DNA of 27,139 nt, from contig JAITPT010000146.1 in NCBI GenBank assembly GCA_031289285.1, positions 1-27,139 on the forward strand, read 5' to 3'. A model generated the notes under the pieces. The model was given only the letters and a program-made list of their open reading frames with translations. It did no database searches and had not been told where the DNA came from. Positions 9,031 to 16,180 of this stretch are shown here, piece after piece (position 1 is the stretch's first letter; the number at the start of each line of letters is the position of its first letter). This stretch comes from Puniceicoccales bacterium (GTDB lineage Bacteria; Verrucomicrobiota; Verrucomicrobiia; Opitutales; UBA953). Position numbers and translations under genes: made by a program.

Positions 9031-9407
9031 CACGGGGTTGAAACCCAATACCGTTCAGGTAGCGCGAAAATACGAGAATGGCCTTTGAAACGGAGGGTGC
9101 ATCGTAGCGCCAACGGCGCGGCTTCATAATAGCATATCGCAACGCCATAGGTATCGGTCTCGCCTTGTCTCAGCGGGCTGAAAGCCCGCCTCAACGTGCG
9201 GATGGTAGGCGGCGGTGGTGCGAGGGTGGGGTTCAGAACGAAGGTTGAGGCGGGCTTACAGCCCGCTGAGAACCGCTGTCGTGTATCCTATGGCTACGCC
9301 ATAGGCTATTATGAAGCCGCGCCTTCAGCGCTCCAAGCCACATGCGGTTTCAGAAATTTTCTTCGTATTTTCGCACTACCTGAACGGTATTGGGTTTTAA
9401 CCCCGTG
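9031..9407. repeat. 377-bp imperfect inverted repeat
   Basis: The left arm starts CACGGGGTTGAAACCCAATA (9031) and the right arm ends with its reverse complement at 9407. Shared arm blocks are CCGTTCAGGTAG, GCGCGGCTTCATAATAGC and CTCAGCGGGCTGNAAGCCCG. The blocks keep the same order in both arms, with diverged spacers between them, around a non-repeated centre near 9210-9235. No ORF or transposase remnant is recognisable inside. Confidence 0.88.
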
Positions 9408-9428
9408 TTAGTGTCGCCCGAACCCCGC

Positions 9429-9549
9429 GTCCCGTAGGGACGCAACCAGACCGCGCCGTCGCTGTGTCGTCCCTACGGGACTTTGTGAATGAGGGGCGCT
9501 TTTCACGGGGTTAAAACCCCGTGCTACCAACATATCGCCCCTACGGGGC
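9429..9549. repeat. cluster of short GC-rich palindromes
   Basis: Four short palindromes follow the large inverted repeat: GTCCCGTAGGGAC (9429-9441), its reverse complement GTCCCTACGGGAC (9469-9481), CACGGGGTTAAAACCCCGTG (9504-9523) and GCCCCTACGGGGC (9537-9549). The first two also pair with each other. Their function is unknown. Confidence 0.8.
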
Positions 9550-10025
9550 TGAGAGACACCGTTGGGTATTTCGTATGCCGCCTACTGTGCTGCGACCACG
9601 TAAATCTATTTTTAGGAGTGCCCTTAACTGCCTTGTCTTTCATAATTTGGGTTCCTCGCTACTTTGAGTGGAAACTCGGACGCAGTCGGCCCCGCATGGG
9701 GCGAGATTATCGGGCTACCAGATGTTGGTGTGTGTGTCCCGTTGCAATCTTGTGGAGGGCACGTGGCAGTCACCGCACGGGAAAGTTGCACGAACCCCAG
9801 CGAAGTCAAGTAATAAAATGGCTGCCTTTTAATTCGAGCGCGACAAATGGGACAAATATTGCCCGTGTCGTAAGTGCATGATTTATCGCGTAGTTGAGAG
9901 GCGGATACTTACTTCTCCCCTTCCCCCGCCTCCCCCCACCCCACCCTCGCTCCGAATAATTAACCAGACTAAAGATTTTGCGAGGAGGGGAGGACGAAGG
10001 ACGAGAACTTGTCTGTGCAGCGTGG

Positions 10026-10052
10026 CACTGGGAGCGCAGGGCGCTCCCAGTG
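10026..10052. repeat. perfect 12-bp-stem hairpin after the RCC1/Ig gene
   Basis: CACTGGGAGCGC, loop AGG, GCGCTCCCAGTG: a perfect 12-bp stem starting 11 bases past the stop codon of the minus-strand gene at 10063. No T run follows in the direction of transcription, so it is not a classical Rho-independent terminator. It could protect the transcript 3' end or be a dispersed palindrome. Confidence 0.7.
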
Positions 10053-10062
10053 GGGCCTGTTG

Positions 10063-13000
10063 CTACTGCACGGAGACTGACACACCAGCACTGGCGGCGT
10101 GGGTGGAGCCAGCAGAGTTGGTGACGATGACGCGATACTCGCCGGAGGCGGCAGGGGTCGTGGCTTTTATAGAGAGCGTGGCTTTTGCCGCGCCACTGAT
10201 GGTGTTCGCAGCGGTGCCCGCATAACTGTCGGTCAGAGTCACCCACTCGGCTTCGGCACTGGCGCGGTATTGCCACTGATAAGTGAACTTTGCAGTGCCA
10301 GTGACTTTGGTTTTTAGCGACAAGGCTTTGCCTGCGGCGACATGCACACGACCGTCATTACTAATTGCTGTGGTGATTGTCACAGAGGGCGGAAGTATCG
10401 GTTTTATCGCCAGAGTCTTACTCTTTACAGAGGAGAGCGATTTGCCTTTGGCGTCGGTGGCGTATGTGCTGACAGTCACAGAGATTTTCGATTTTGCAGT
10501 GAGCGCGGTGTAGAGGAAGTAATCCGTTTGCGAGAAGGTCGGTTCGCTTGCGTGAATGGCTACTTTGCCGTCAAACCATATATAAACAACAGGCACCTCG
10601 GGCGCGGTTTCAAGTTTGGCGGTTAGCCCGATAAACTCACCTTCCGCAATAACGACACCGTTCTTTACAGACGGAACAGATGTCACTTGGTCGGTAATAA
10701 GCAGCCCTTCTGTTTTGTGAAACTTCAGCACAGGGAACACTTGCACCCAGCCGAAATCCGCCGCCAAAACAGTCACTGGCTCGGTGGCACCGATGGGTGT
10801 ATAACGGTAGTAAACAGTATAGTGTCCGTCGGCTTTTGCGGTGTAACTCGCGGCGGTAACGGGCTTGCCTTTGTTGGTAAGCACTTGCTCGCCGTTGCCG
10901 TCGCCGTAGTCAACTGTCCAAACAAATATTTGTTTAGTTTTTGGCGCAAGCGGGCGGACGTTTTTATTGAACTTCGGCGCGGTAAATTTCGCACCTTTTG
11001 TGGTGAGTCCGTAGATGTCGTAACCAGTAACGGTAAGCGTGGCAGGTTCGCTGATGTCGGAGCCGCCGGCGTTAGTGACGCGCACTTGATAGGTGCCGGC
11101 ATCGGCGAGCAATACTTGCCTCAGCGTGAGCGTGGAAGCAGTTTCGCCTTCGATGACGGTGCCGTTATGAAGCCATTGGTAGGTGCGGCTTTCGCCCGTG
11201 GCAGTGGCGGAGAACGTCGCCGCGCCGCCTTCGCGAGCGGATGCGTCAGCGGGGTCGGCAGTGATAACAGGCGCAGTAACACCGCCGCCGCCATTGTTGT
11301 TGTCGTCGTCGTCGTCGTCGTTACCGTCCGTGTTGACGGTGAGGGTTGCGGCGGGACTGGTAACGGAGCCGGTGGCACTGGTAACTATGACCGTATAACT
11401 GCCTGCGTTGGCGGCGGTGACACTGGAAATAGTGAGCGTGGAAGATGTTTCTCCGGTGAGTGCGGTGTCGCCAAAATACCATTGGTAACTCAATGCGCCG
11501 CTACCTGCGGCTGAGACGGAGAATGTCGCCGTCTCGCCAGCGTTCACCGTTTGCGAGGCGGGCGGCGTAGAGATAGACGGCGGGGTTCTAAGCGTGAGCG
11601 TTGCAGCGGAACTGCTAACGGAGCCTGTGGTGTTGGTGACGATGACCGTATAACTGCCTACATTGGCAGCGGTAACACTGGAAATCGTGAGCGTGGGAGC
11701 CGTTTTTCCTGTGAGTGCGGTGCCGTCAAAATACCATTGGTAACTCAATGCGCCGCCGCCTGTGGCTGAGACGGAGAATGTCGCCGTTGCGCCAGCGTTC
11801 GCCGTTTGCGAGACGGGCTGTGTAAAGATAGACGGCGGGGTTGCCAACCCAGAGGCAATTTTTACAGGGGTTGAACTAACAGGGGGGTCGGGTATCGTGG
11901 GGTTCTGACGGTATTGGTTGCTGCCCATAGCGTATAGGTCGCCGGAAGTGGTGACATACAGGCTGTAGCTGTAGTAGGAGTCCTCACTCGTCACAGCTGA
12001 GGCAACGCCGGAGGCCACTTTCACTGGGATTAACCTATTGGTGGTCGTGCCGTCGCCAAGTTGACCGTAGTAGTTGCTGCCCACAGCGTATAGGTCGCCG
12101 GAAGTGGTGACATACAGGGTCCAGCCGTCACCCGACGCAACTGAGGCAACGCCAGAGGCGACTTTCACAGGGGTTAACTTATCGGTGGTCGTTCCGTCGC
12201 CAAGCTGACCGGACCAGTTGCTGCCCACTGCGTATAGGTCACCGGAAGTGGTGATATACAGGCTGGATCCACTCGCCACAACTGAGGTAACGCCGGAAGC
12301 CACTTTTCCATAGGATAATCTATTGTTGGTCGTTCCGTCGCCAAGCTGACCGTATTCGTTGTTGCCCGTAGCGTATAGGTCGCCAGAAGCGGTGACATAC
12401 ATGCTATGGGTGTAACCCGCCGCTACTGAGGCAACGCCGGAGGCGACTTTCACAGGGGTTGACCTATCGGTGGCCGTTCCGTCGCCAAGCTGACCGTATT
12501 CGTTGTTGCCCATAGCGTAGAGGTCACCAGAAGTGGTGACATACAGGCTATGGGTGTAACCCGCCACAGCTGAGGCAACGCCGGAGGCGACTTTCACAGG
12601 AGTTGACCTGTCGGTGGTCGTGCCGTCGCCAAGCTGACCGGAGCCGTTGTCGCCCATAGCGTATAGGTCGCCGGAAGTGGTGATATACAGGCTGTAGTAG
12701 TCACCCGTCACGACTGAGGCAACGCCAGAGGCCACTTTCACAGGAGTTGACCTTGACCATGACCAGTAGGTGGTCGTGGGGTCGCCAAGCTGACCGGAGC
12801 TGTTATTGCCCATAGCGTATAGGTCGCCGGAAGTGGTGACATACAGGCTATGGGAAGCACCCGCCGCAACTGAGGCAACGCCGGAGGCCACTTTCACAGG
12901 AGTTGACCTGTCGGTGGTCGTTCCGTCGCCAAGCTGACCGGATTCGTTGTTACCCCTGGCGTATAGGTCGCCGGAAGCGGTGACATACAGGCTATGGGTG

Positions 13001-13188
13001 TAACCCGCCGCGACAGTGTTTTTGGGGGCTTGCGTGGTGGACGCAGCTTGCGTGATGGGCGTGGCGATTAGCGCGGCAGTTAATGCTGCGAAGGCCAAGG
13101 CGAGCGTTGGAACGGCTCGTGTTAGGAACCGGCATATTGAGAACCGGAGTGTTTTTTTCATGGTGTTCATGATGTTCGTGATGTTCAT
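10063..13188 (-). CDS. exported RCC1-repeat / Ig-like repeat protein, 1041 residues
   Basis: The N-terminus has a Sec signal peptide (about residues 10-49, hydrophobic TLALAFAALTAALIATP, probable cleavage near TQAAS). Residues about 57-450 are eight RCC1-like units of about 50 residues built on SLYVTTSGDLYAMG-N-SGQLGDGTTT; the eighth is degenerate. Residues about 451-535, 536-620 and 637-721 are Ig-like domains with the YQW...DAGTY pattern. A DGNDDDDDDNNNGGGG linker separates the second and third. Residues about 722-940 are further beta-rich segments, and 945-1041 form a last Ig-like domain with YQWQY and SGEYRVIVTN. No anchor, sorting signal or autotransporter barrel is visible at the C-terminus. 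It is probably a surface or secreted binding protein; its ligand is unknown. The start is uncertain because in-frame ATGs at 13188, 13170 and 13161 all lie in a 9-bp array. Confidence 0.9.
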   Translation of the reverse strand: MNITNIMNTMKKTLRFSICRFLTRAVPTLALAFAALTAALIATPITQAASTTQAPKNTVAAGYTHSLYVTASGDLYARGNNESGQLGDGTTTDRSTPVKVASGVASVAAGASHSLYVTTSGDLYAMGNNSSGQLGDPTTTYWSWSRSTPVKVASGVASVVTGDYYSLYITTSGDLYAMGDNGSGQLGDGTTTDRSTPVKVASGVASAVAGYTHSLYVTTSGDLYAMGNNEYGQLGDGTATDRSTPVKVASGVASVAAGYTHSMYVTASGDLYATGNNEYGQLGDGTTNNRLSYGKVASGVTSVVASGSSLYITTSGDLYAVGSNWSGQLGDGTTTDKLTPVKVASGVASVASGDGWTLYVTTSGDLYAVGSNYYGQLGDGTTTNRLIPVKVASGVASAVTSEDSYYSYSLYVTTSGDLYAMGSNQYRQNPTIPDPPVSSTPVKIASGLATPPSIFTQPVSQTANAGATATFSVSATGGGALSYQWYFDGTALTGKTAPTLTISSVTAANVGSYTVIVTNTTGSVSSSAATLTLRTPPSISTPPASQTVNAGETATFSVSAAGSGALSYQWYFGDTALTGETSSTLTISSVTAANAGSYTVIVTSATGSVTSPAATLTVNTDGNDDDDDDNNNGGGGVTAPVITADPADASAREGGAATFSATATGESRTYQWLHNGTVIEGETASTLTLRQVLLADAGTYQVRVTNAGGSDISEPATLTVTGYDIYGLTTKGAKFTAPKFNKNVRPLAPKTKQIFVWTVDYGDGNGEQVLTNKGKPVTAASYTAKADGHYTVYYRYTPIGATEPVTVLAADFGWVQVFPVLKFHKTEGLLITDQVTSVPSVKNGVVIAEGEFIGLTAKLETAPEVPVVYIWFDGKVAIHASEPTFSQTDYFLYTALTAKSKISVTVSTYATDAKGKSLSSVKSKTLAIKPILPPSVTITTAISNDGRVHVAAGKALSLKTKVTGTAKFTYQWQYRASAEAEWVTLTDSYAGTAANTISGAAKATLSIKATTPAASGEYRVIVTNSAGSTHAASAGVSVSVQ
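13160..13188 (-). repeat. 9-bp iterated array over the start codon of the RCC1/Ig gene
   Basis: On the coding strand the sequence is ATGAACATC, ACGAACATC, ATGAACACC, ATG, that is 9-bp units translating to MNI, TNI, MNT, M. It supplies three in-frame ATG codons before the signal peptide. No Shine-Dalgarno sequence precedes any of them. Confidence 0.75.
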
Positions 13189-13819
13189 AGCAGTATGGTA
13201 TGTGCAGTGATGTTTATGGTGTTATGCGTTGTTTTGTGTTGTTGTTTTGTCGTGTTGTTGTTTTCCCTGTTTGAGAGGGGAAAAAGTGTGTGGTGCGGGG
13301 GCGCGGGACGTGAGGCGGCGTGAACGCCGCCGCTGCAACCGGATAGGGCGAGTGGGCGAGTGGGCGGGAAGTAGGGGGGGGCGGGGCGGGCGGGTGTTGC
13401 CGGTGGTGGGGGGGGGGGGGTGGTGGTGGTGCTACTCTTATAGGACGTATAGGACCTATAGGTCTTATAGGACCTATAAGAGCTATAGGTCTCATAAGAG
13501 GCACTGGGAACACAGACAAGAATGCCTGCGGGAGACTGTCGCAAAGAGAAAAACTTTCCTAAGTTCTTGCTATTTAGAGACTTGCATTGGGGGGGGGGGG
13601 GGTAAGTTGAACGATTGTTCAACAGCGTTGTGCGGTGCTGCTGCTTCCGTCCGAGCACGAGTGGGGGTCTCGATTGCGCGAAGGAAATGATGCGAGCGGC
13701 GGCGGCTGTTGTTCATGGAGATTTGTTTGGCGGGAAGAGTGGTGAAAGATGAAAAGGTGGAAGTGGCAAAAAGGGAAGTGGAAAGGTGGTAGAAGTGAAG
13801 AAGGAGAGAATTGCAGTGG
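13189..13819. other. 631-bp region with poly-G runs and 9-bp array, no gene
   Basis: This is the 5' side of the RCC1/Ig gene and the 3' side of an Rpn gene. It holds G runs of 8 (13374-13381), 13 (13408-13420) and 14 (13589-13602), an A/C-rich (coding strand) stretch next to the RCC1/Ig start, a 9-bp array at 13438-13500 and a purine-rich stretch at about 13735-13810. The ORFs here have extreme Gly, Pro, Tyr or Thr composition and are not credible genes. Confidence 0.7.
13438..13500. repeat. 9-bp iterated array (TATAGGACC)
   Basis: Seven consecutive 9-bp units: TATAGGACG, TATAGGACC, TATAGGTCT, TATAGGACC, TATAAGAGC, TATAGGTCT, CATAAGAGG. Because GGACC and GGTCT/GGTCC-type units are near complements, the array also contains nested inverted repeats and could form several alternative hairpins. 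Confidence 0.85.
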
Positions 13820-14713
13820 TTACTGCAGTTTTTTGTCTGGAGGTGTTTGGGAAATGCGTTGAATTGAGGCGAGGGAGAGGTCGGTCATGGCAGAGATTTC
13901 GTCGAAGGAATATCCTTTGGCGAGCATCTTGCGGGTAACCTCAACCGCCTTTGTGACCGTCGCCTCCATCCAGAGGGATTCGTCGAAGGTGCTTTCGTGG
14001 CGCGTGGCGTCCAAGTGGTTCAAGTAGGCACGGCGTTCGTCGGGAGTTAGGCGGTCAACACGCAGACGCTCGCGGGCTTCTTTGAGACCGGGGGCTTTGA
14101 AGTTTTTGGGGATTTCGTCGTTTTTGAAGAAATAAATCCATTCGTCTAATGGGTTTGTGGGAGGTTTGTCGAAGAAGCCGACGCGCAGGACAAAGTATTC
14201 GGGAAAGATTTCGCTGACTTCTTTGCAAGCGAGAAATTTCTCAAGTTGTTCAACCGAGAGACTCAAAAGGTCGTTTGTGTGAATGCCCCGAAATTCGGTG
14301 CGTCCGCGATAGACGTAATCGGTGCCATGTCCCAACTTGAAATAGACGATGTTGACAGAAAAGATGCGCCCGATTTCGCCGTAGTCTTTGCCCTTTTCGA
14401 TGAAGTCGGTGACGACCTTTGCTGTGCCGAAAAGCATGCGCTGGAAGTAGTCGAGTTCGCGATTGTTTTGGATTTCGATGATGATTTTGCGTTTGCGGCT
14501 GTCCTGTGCGAGAAGGTCAACGCGGTTTGAACGAGAGTCGGCGGTCTCCTTGTCGCCCTCGCTTTCTAAGAGTGCCGTGATTTTGATTTCTTCGCCGAGG
14601 AGTGCCGTGAGAAAGCCGTCGAGCACGACATAGTCGGCCTTGTTGCGCAAGAGGCGTTTCATAGACCAGTCGAAACGTGTGTATTGGCCGAGGGCTTTGG
14701 CTTTGGTTGGCAT
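13820..14713 (-). CDS. Rpn family PD-(D/E)XK nuclease (transposase_31/PDDEXK type)
   Basis: The product has 297 residues from the ATG at 14713. The open frame continues upstream to 14908, but those 65 residues overlap the end of the previous gene and are Ser/Pro-rich, so they are excluded. The nuclease core is visible: a conserved Asp in RSNRVDLLAQD (D66) and the E-x-Q catalytic strand KIIIEIQNN (E80, Q82), followed by the YFQRMLFGTAKVV helix typical of this family. The C-terminus (MLAKGYSFDEISAMTDLSLASIQ) is the helix-turn-helix-like tail seen in many members. Known Rpn proteins are DNA endonucleases that promote recombination or act in phage defence. The target here is unknown. It lies 73 bases downstream of a second Rpn gene, probably in one transcript. 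Confidence 0.9.
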   Translation of the reverse strand: MPTKAKALGQYTRFDWSMKRLLRNKADYVVLDGFLTALLGEEIKITALLESEGDKETADSRSNRVDLLAQDSRKRKIIIEIQNNRELDYFQRMLFGTAKVVTDFIEKGKDYGEIGRIFSVNIVYFKLGHGTDYVYRGRTEFRGIHTNDLLSLSVEQLEKFLACKEVSEIFPEYFVLRVGFFDKPPTNPLDEWIYFFKNDEIPKNFKAPGLKEARERLRVDRLTPDERRAYLNHLDATRHESTFDESLWMEATVTKAVEVTRKMLAKGYSFDEISAMTDLSLASIQRISQTPPDKKLQ

Positions 14714-14786
14714 TGGCGCGGTGAGTAGCGTGAGTGGTGAAAGGAAAAGGGAAGAAAATGAAATGAAAAGTGAGTTAGTGAGGCGA

Positions 14787-15917
14787 TTAGGGTTTTTGTT
14801 CCGAAGGTGTTTTGGAGATATCTTGGATTTCGGCGAGGGGGAGTTTTGTGGCTTGGGCGATGAGGGCGGGTTCCATGCCAGCCGCAAGTAGGTTGCGGAC
14901 GATTGCAAGTTTTTCTTGGTTCAAGGCAGCTTCGGCTTTGGCGCGTTCCTCGGCAAGTGCCAGCTCGGCTTTGGCGCGTTCCTCGGCAAGCTCGATGTCG
15001 GCTATGGCACGCTCCTCGGCTTTGCCTTTGGCTCTACCGATTTCTTCGGCAGTATCCATCGCGTCTATTTCGCTCCAGATACGGTTGGTCTCCCTGTCAT
15101 ACGCCGCACGCTCCACGGGGGTCAGTGCTCCGGCTTCCAAATACTGCAAGGCCTCGCGGACTTCGGGGTTGCTCAAAATATCGTCCGAAACGACTTCTGT
15201 GCCCAGTTCGATTTCGCTCAAAAACTGTAGCCAGATGTCGCGCAGCTTGCGTTCGGCGCGATTGGCGGGGACAAACTTTGGCAATTCGACAAACACAAAC
15301 TCCATGCTTTCTATCCTAAAAACGGCAGTTGAGTCGGGTCGTCTTGCGGAAGCTGTTATGTCATCTGCACTTGTTGGCTTTGTTCGACGCACCAACAGGT
15401 GCGCCTTCACAAATCCATCAAGCGCAGCTGCCACAACATCTTCTCGCAATACTTCCCCTCCAACTGCCGTTTTGAGGATTTTTTGTTTCTCGGTGTATTT
15501 TGAATGGGCGATTTTGTAGTGGTGGTAGTAGTCGGGGATGTCTTTTTGAAAAACCCCATTGAGAAAGTTCAGTGCGTAGATGGCCTTTGGGGTGTAACTT
15601 CCTCCTTTGGGCAATTGGCCAGAGAACACCTTGGCGGTGTTGAAGAGCACACGCATCTCGAAGTCCACCGTCCAGTGCCATTGCATTTCTACGAGGAATT
15701 GACGTTGGCTTTTGTCGGTGCAGCGGACGTCCACGGCGGAAAACTTTTTCAACGGGTTTTCAGGGAGGAGTTCGTTTGAGAGGTATTCGAGTTCGACGAT
15801 TGGCTCGTCGGGCGGGATGGGCAGCAAGCTGTTGAGCAAACTCAGGTAGAGGTTTTTGTGTTCACCAAAAACCCGCTTGAAAGCGTAGTCGTTCTTTGGG
15901 TCAAGGTAGCTTGGCAT
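14787..15917 (-). CDS. Rpn family PD-(D/E)XK nuclease carrying an in-frame repeat insertion
   Basis: The product has 376 residues from the ATG at 15917. The start MPSYLDPKNDYAFKRVFG is the classical opening of this family. The nuclease core shows D63 (SAVDVRC) and E77-M-Q79 (FLVEMQ), then the RVLFNTAKVFSGQL helix and the DYYHHYKIAHSKYTEKQ segment. The family normally continues directly into xxMEFVFVELPKF. Here about 55 extra residues (147-201) intervene, encoded by a palindromic repeat at 15314-15478. After FVELPKF the family's helical region resumes. Residues 300-332 are three exact-length 11-residue (hendecad) repeats of AEERAxAxxxL, a coiled coil, before an HTH-like tail (PALIAQATKLPLAEIQDI). 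The frame is intact, so the protein may still be made. Whether the insertion leaves it active is unknown. Confidence 0.9.
   Translation of the reverse strand: MPSYLDPKNDYAFKRVFGEHKNLYLSLLNSLLPIPPDEPIVELEYLSNELLPENPLKKFSAVDVRCTDKSQRQFLVEMQWHWTVDFEMRVLFNTAKVFSGQLPKGGSYTPKAIYALNFLNGVFQKDIPDYYHHYKIAHSKYTEKQKILKTAVGGEVLREDVVAAALDGFVKAHLLVRRTKPTSADDITASARRPDSTAVFRIESMEFVFVELPKFVPANRAERKLRDIWLQFLSEIELGTEVVSDDILSNPEVREALQYLEAGALTPVERAAYDRETNRIWSEIDAMDTAEEIGRAKGKAEERAIADIELAEERAKAELALAEERAKAEAALNQEKLAIVRNLLAAGMEPALIAQATKLPLAEIQDISKTPSEQKP
14935..15025 (-). repeat. 33-bp tandem repeat in coding sequence (hendecad coil)
   Basis: GCGCGTTCCTCGGCAAG begins at 14941 and 14974, a 33-bp period, with a third diverged unit beyond. 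Each unit encodes 11 residues of the AEERAKAE type. Such repeats can gain or lose units without breaking the frame. Confidence 0.8.
15314..15478 (-). mobile_element. in-frame palindromic element inside an Rpn gene
   Basis: The segment is 165 bp (55 codons). Its ends are inverted repeats: TCCTAAAAACGGCAGTT at 15314 and AACTGCCGTTTTGAGGA at 15478, 17 bases with one mismatch. On the minus strand the first half matches the intergenic copy beginning at 22114, with about three differences over some 85 bases. The other half matches 5204-5251. The host gene is read straight through it. It has no transposase of its own, so any mobility would have to be supplied in trans. Confidence 0.85.
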
Positions 15918-16180
15918 GGGCGTGGACGTGGAAGGTGAGTGGGTGGCGGTGGTGGCGGTGGACGGAGTGGACTTGGTGGACGTGGTGGACTTGGTGGACG
16001 AGGTGGACGGAGTGGACTTGGTGGACGAGGTGGACGGTGTGGACGGTGGTGCGGTGCTGGATATTGCGATTGGCGGTGGCGGTAGCGGTATGGAGTCTGA
16101 AGGTGACTGCGGGCAGAGTGCGAAAGCAGAGGGGAAACGTCAAGCGGCATTGCGAGGAAGTTCCCTGCCCTGCCCTGCTT
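15918..16180. other. 263-bp gap between dnaE and the Rpn operon, with 9-bp array
   Basis: Minus-strand gap between the dnaE stop and the Rpn start. It is dominated by the 9-bp array at 15958-16047, followed by G-rich sequence. No terminator with a T run was recognised downstream of dnaE. Confidence 0.6.
15958..16047. repeat. 9-bp iterated array (GTGGACTTG type), ten units
   Basis: Ten consecutive 9-bp units each start GTGGAC and end GGA, TTG, GTG, GAG or GGT. The array ends 40 bases upstream of the ATG of the first Rpn gene (minus strand). ORFs that traverse it in three frames give Val-His, Val-Asp or Trp-Thr tripeptide runs and are artefacts. Confidence 0.9.

Larger units (their letters stand above)
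7236..10062. other. 2.8-kb gene-free, repeat-rich region
   Basis: None of the ORFs here shows protein-like composition or a family signature. They arise from GC-rich palindromes. The region consists of a diverged single copy of the 176-bp unit (about 7340-7425), duplicated hairpin modules (7429-8300), a 176-bp tandem array (about 8500-9022), a large inverted repeat (9031-9407) and small palindromes (9429-9549). From about 9560 to 10020 I see no recognisable feature except a copy of the CTGGTTAATT motif at 9953-9975, reverse strand. Confidence 0.7.

Noticed and set aside
8308..9129. ORFs with the repeated peptide HRQDCLCHTPKAVSAGAEVN
   Set aside because: They are translations of the 176-bp tandem array, with no start signals or family features.
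9031..9407. Insertion sequence with terminal inverted repeats
   Set aside because: The arms meet after only about 25 unrepeated bases, leaving no room for a transposase, and no target duplication was seen.
9489..9881. 130-codon plus-strand ORF after the palindrome cluster
   Set aside because: It begins inside a palindrome block, is Cys/Arg/Trp-rich and has no family-like pattern.
13229..13690. ORFs through the poly-G and TATAGGACC region
   Set aside because: They consist of Gly/Trp runs and Tyr-Arg-Thr iterations produced by simple repeats.
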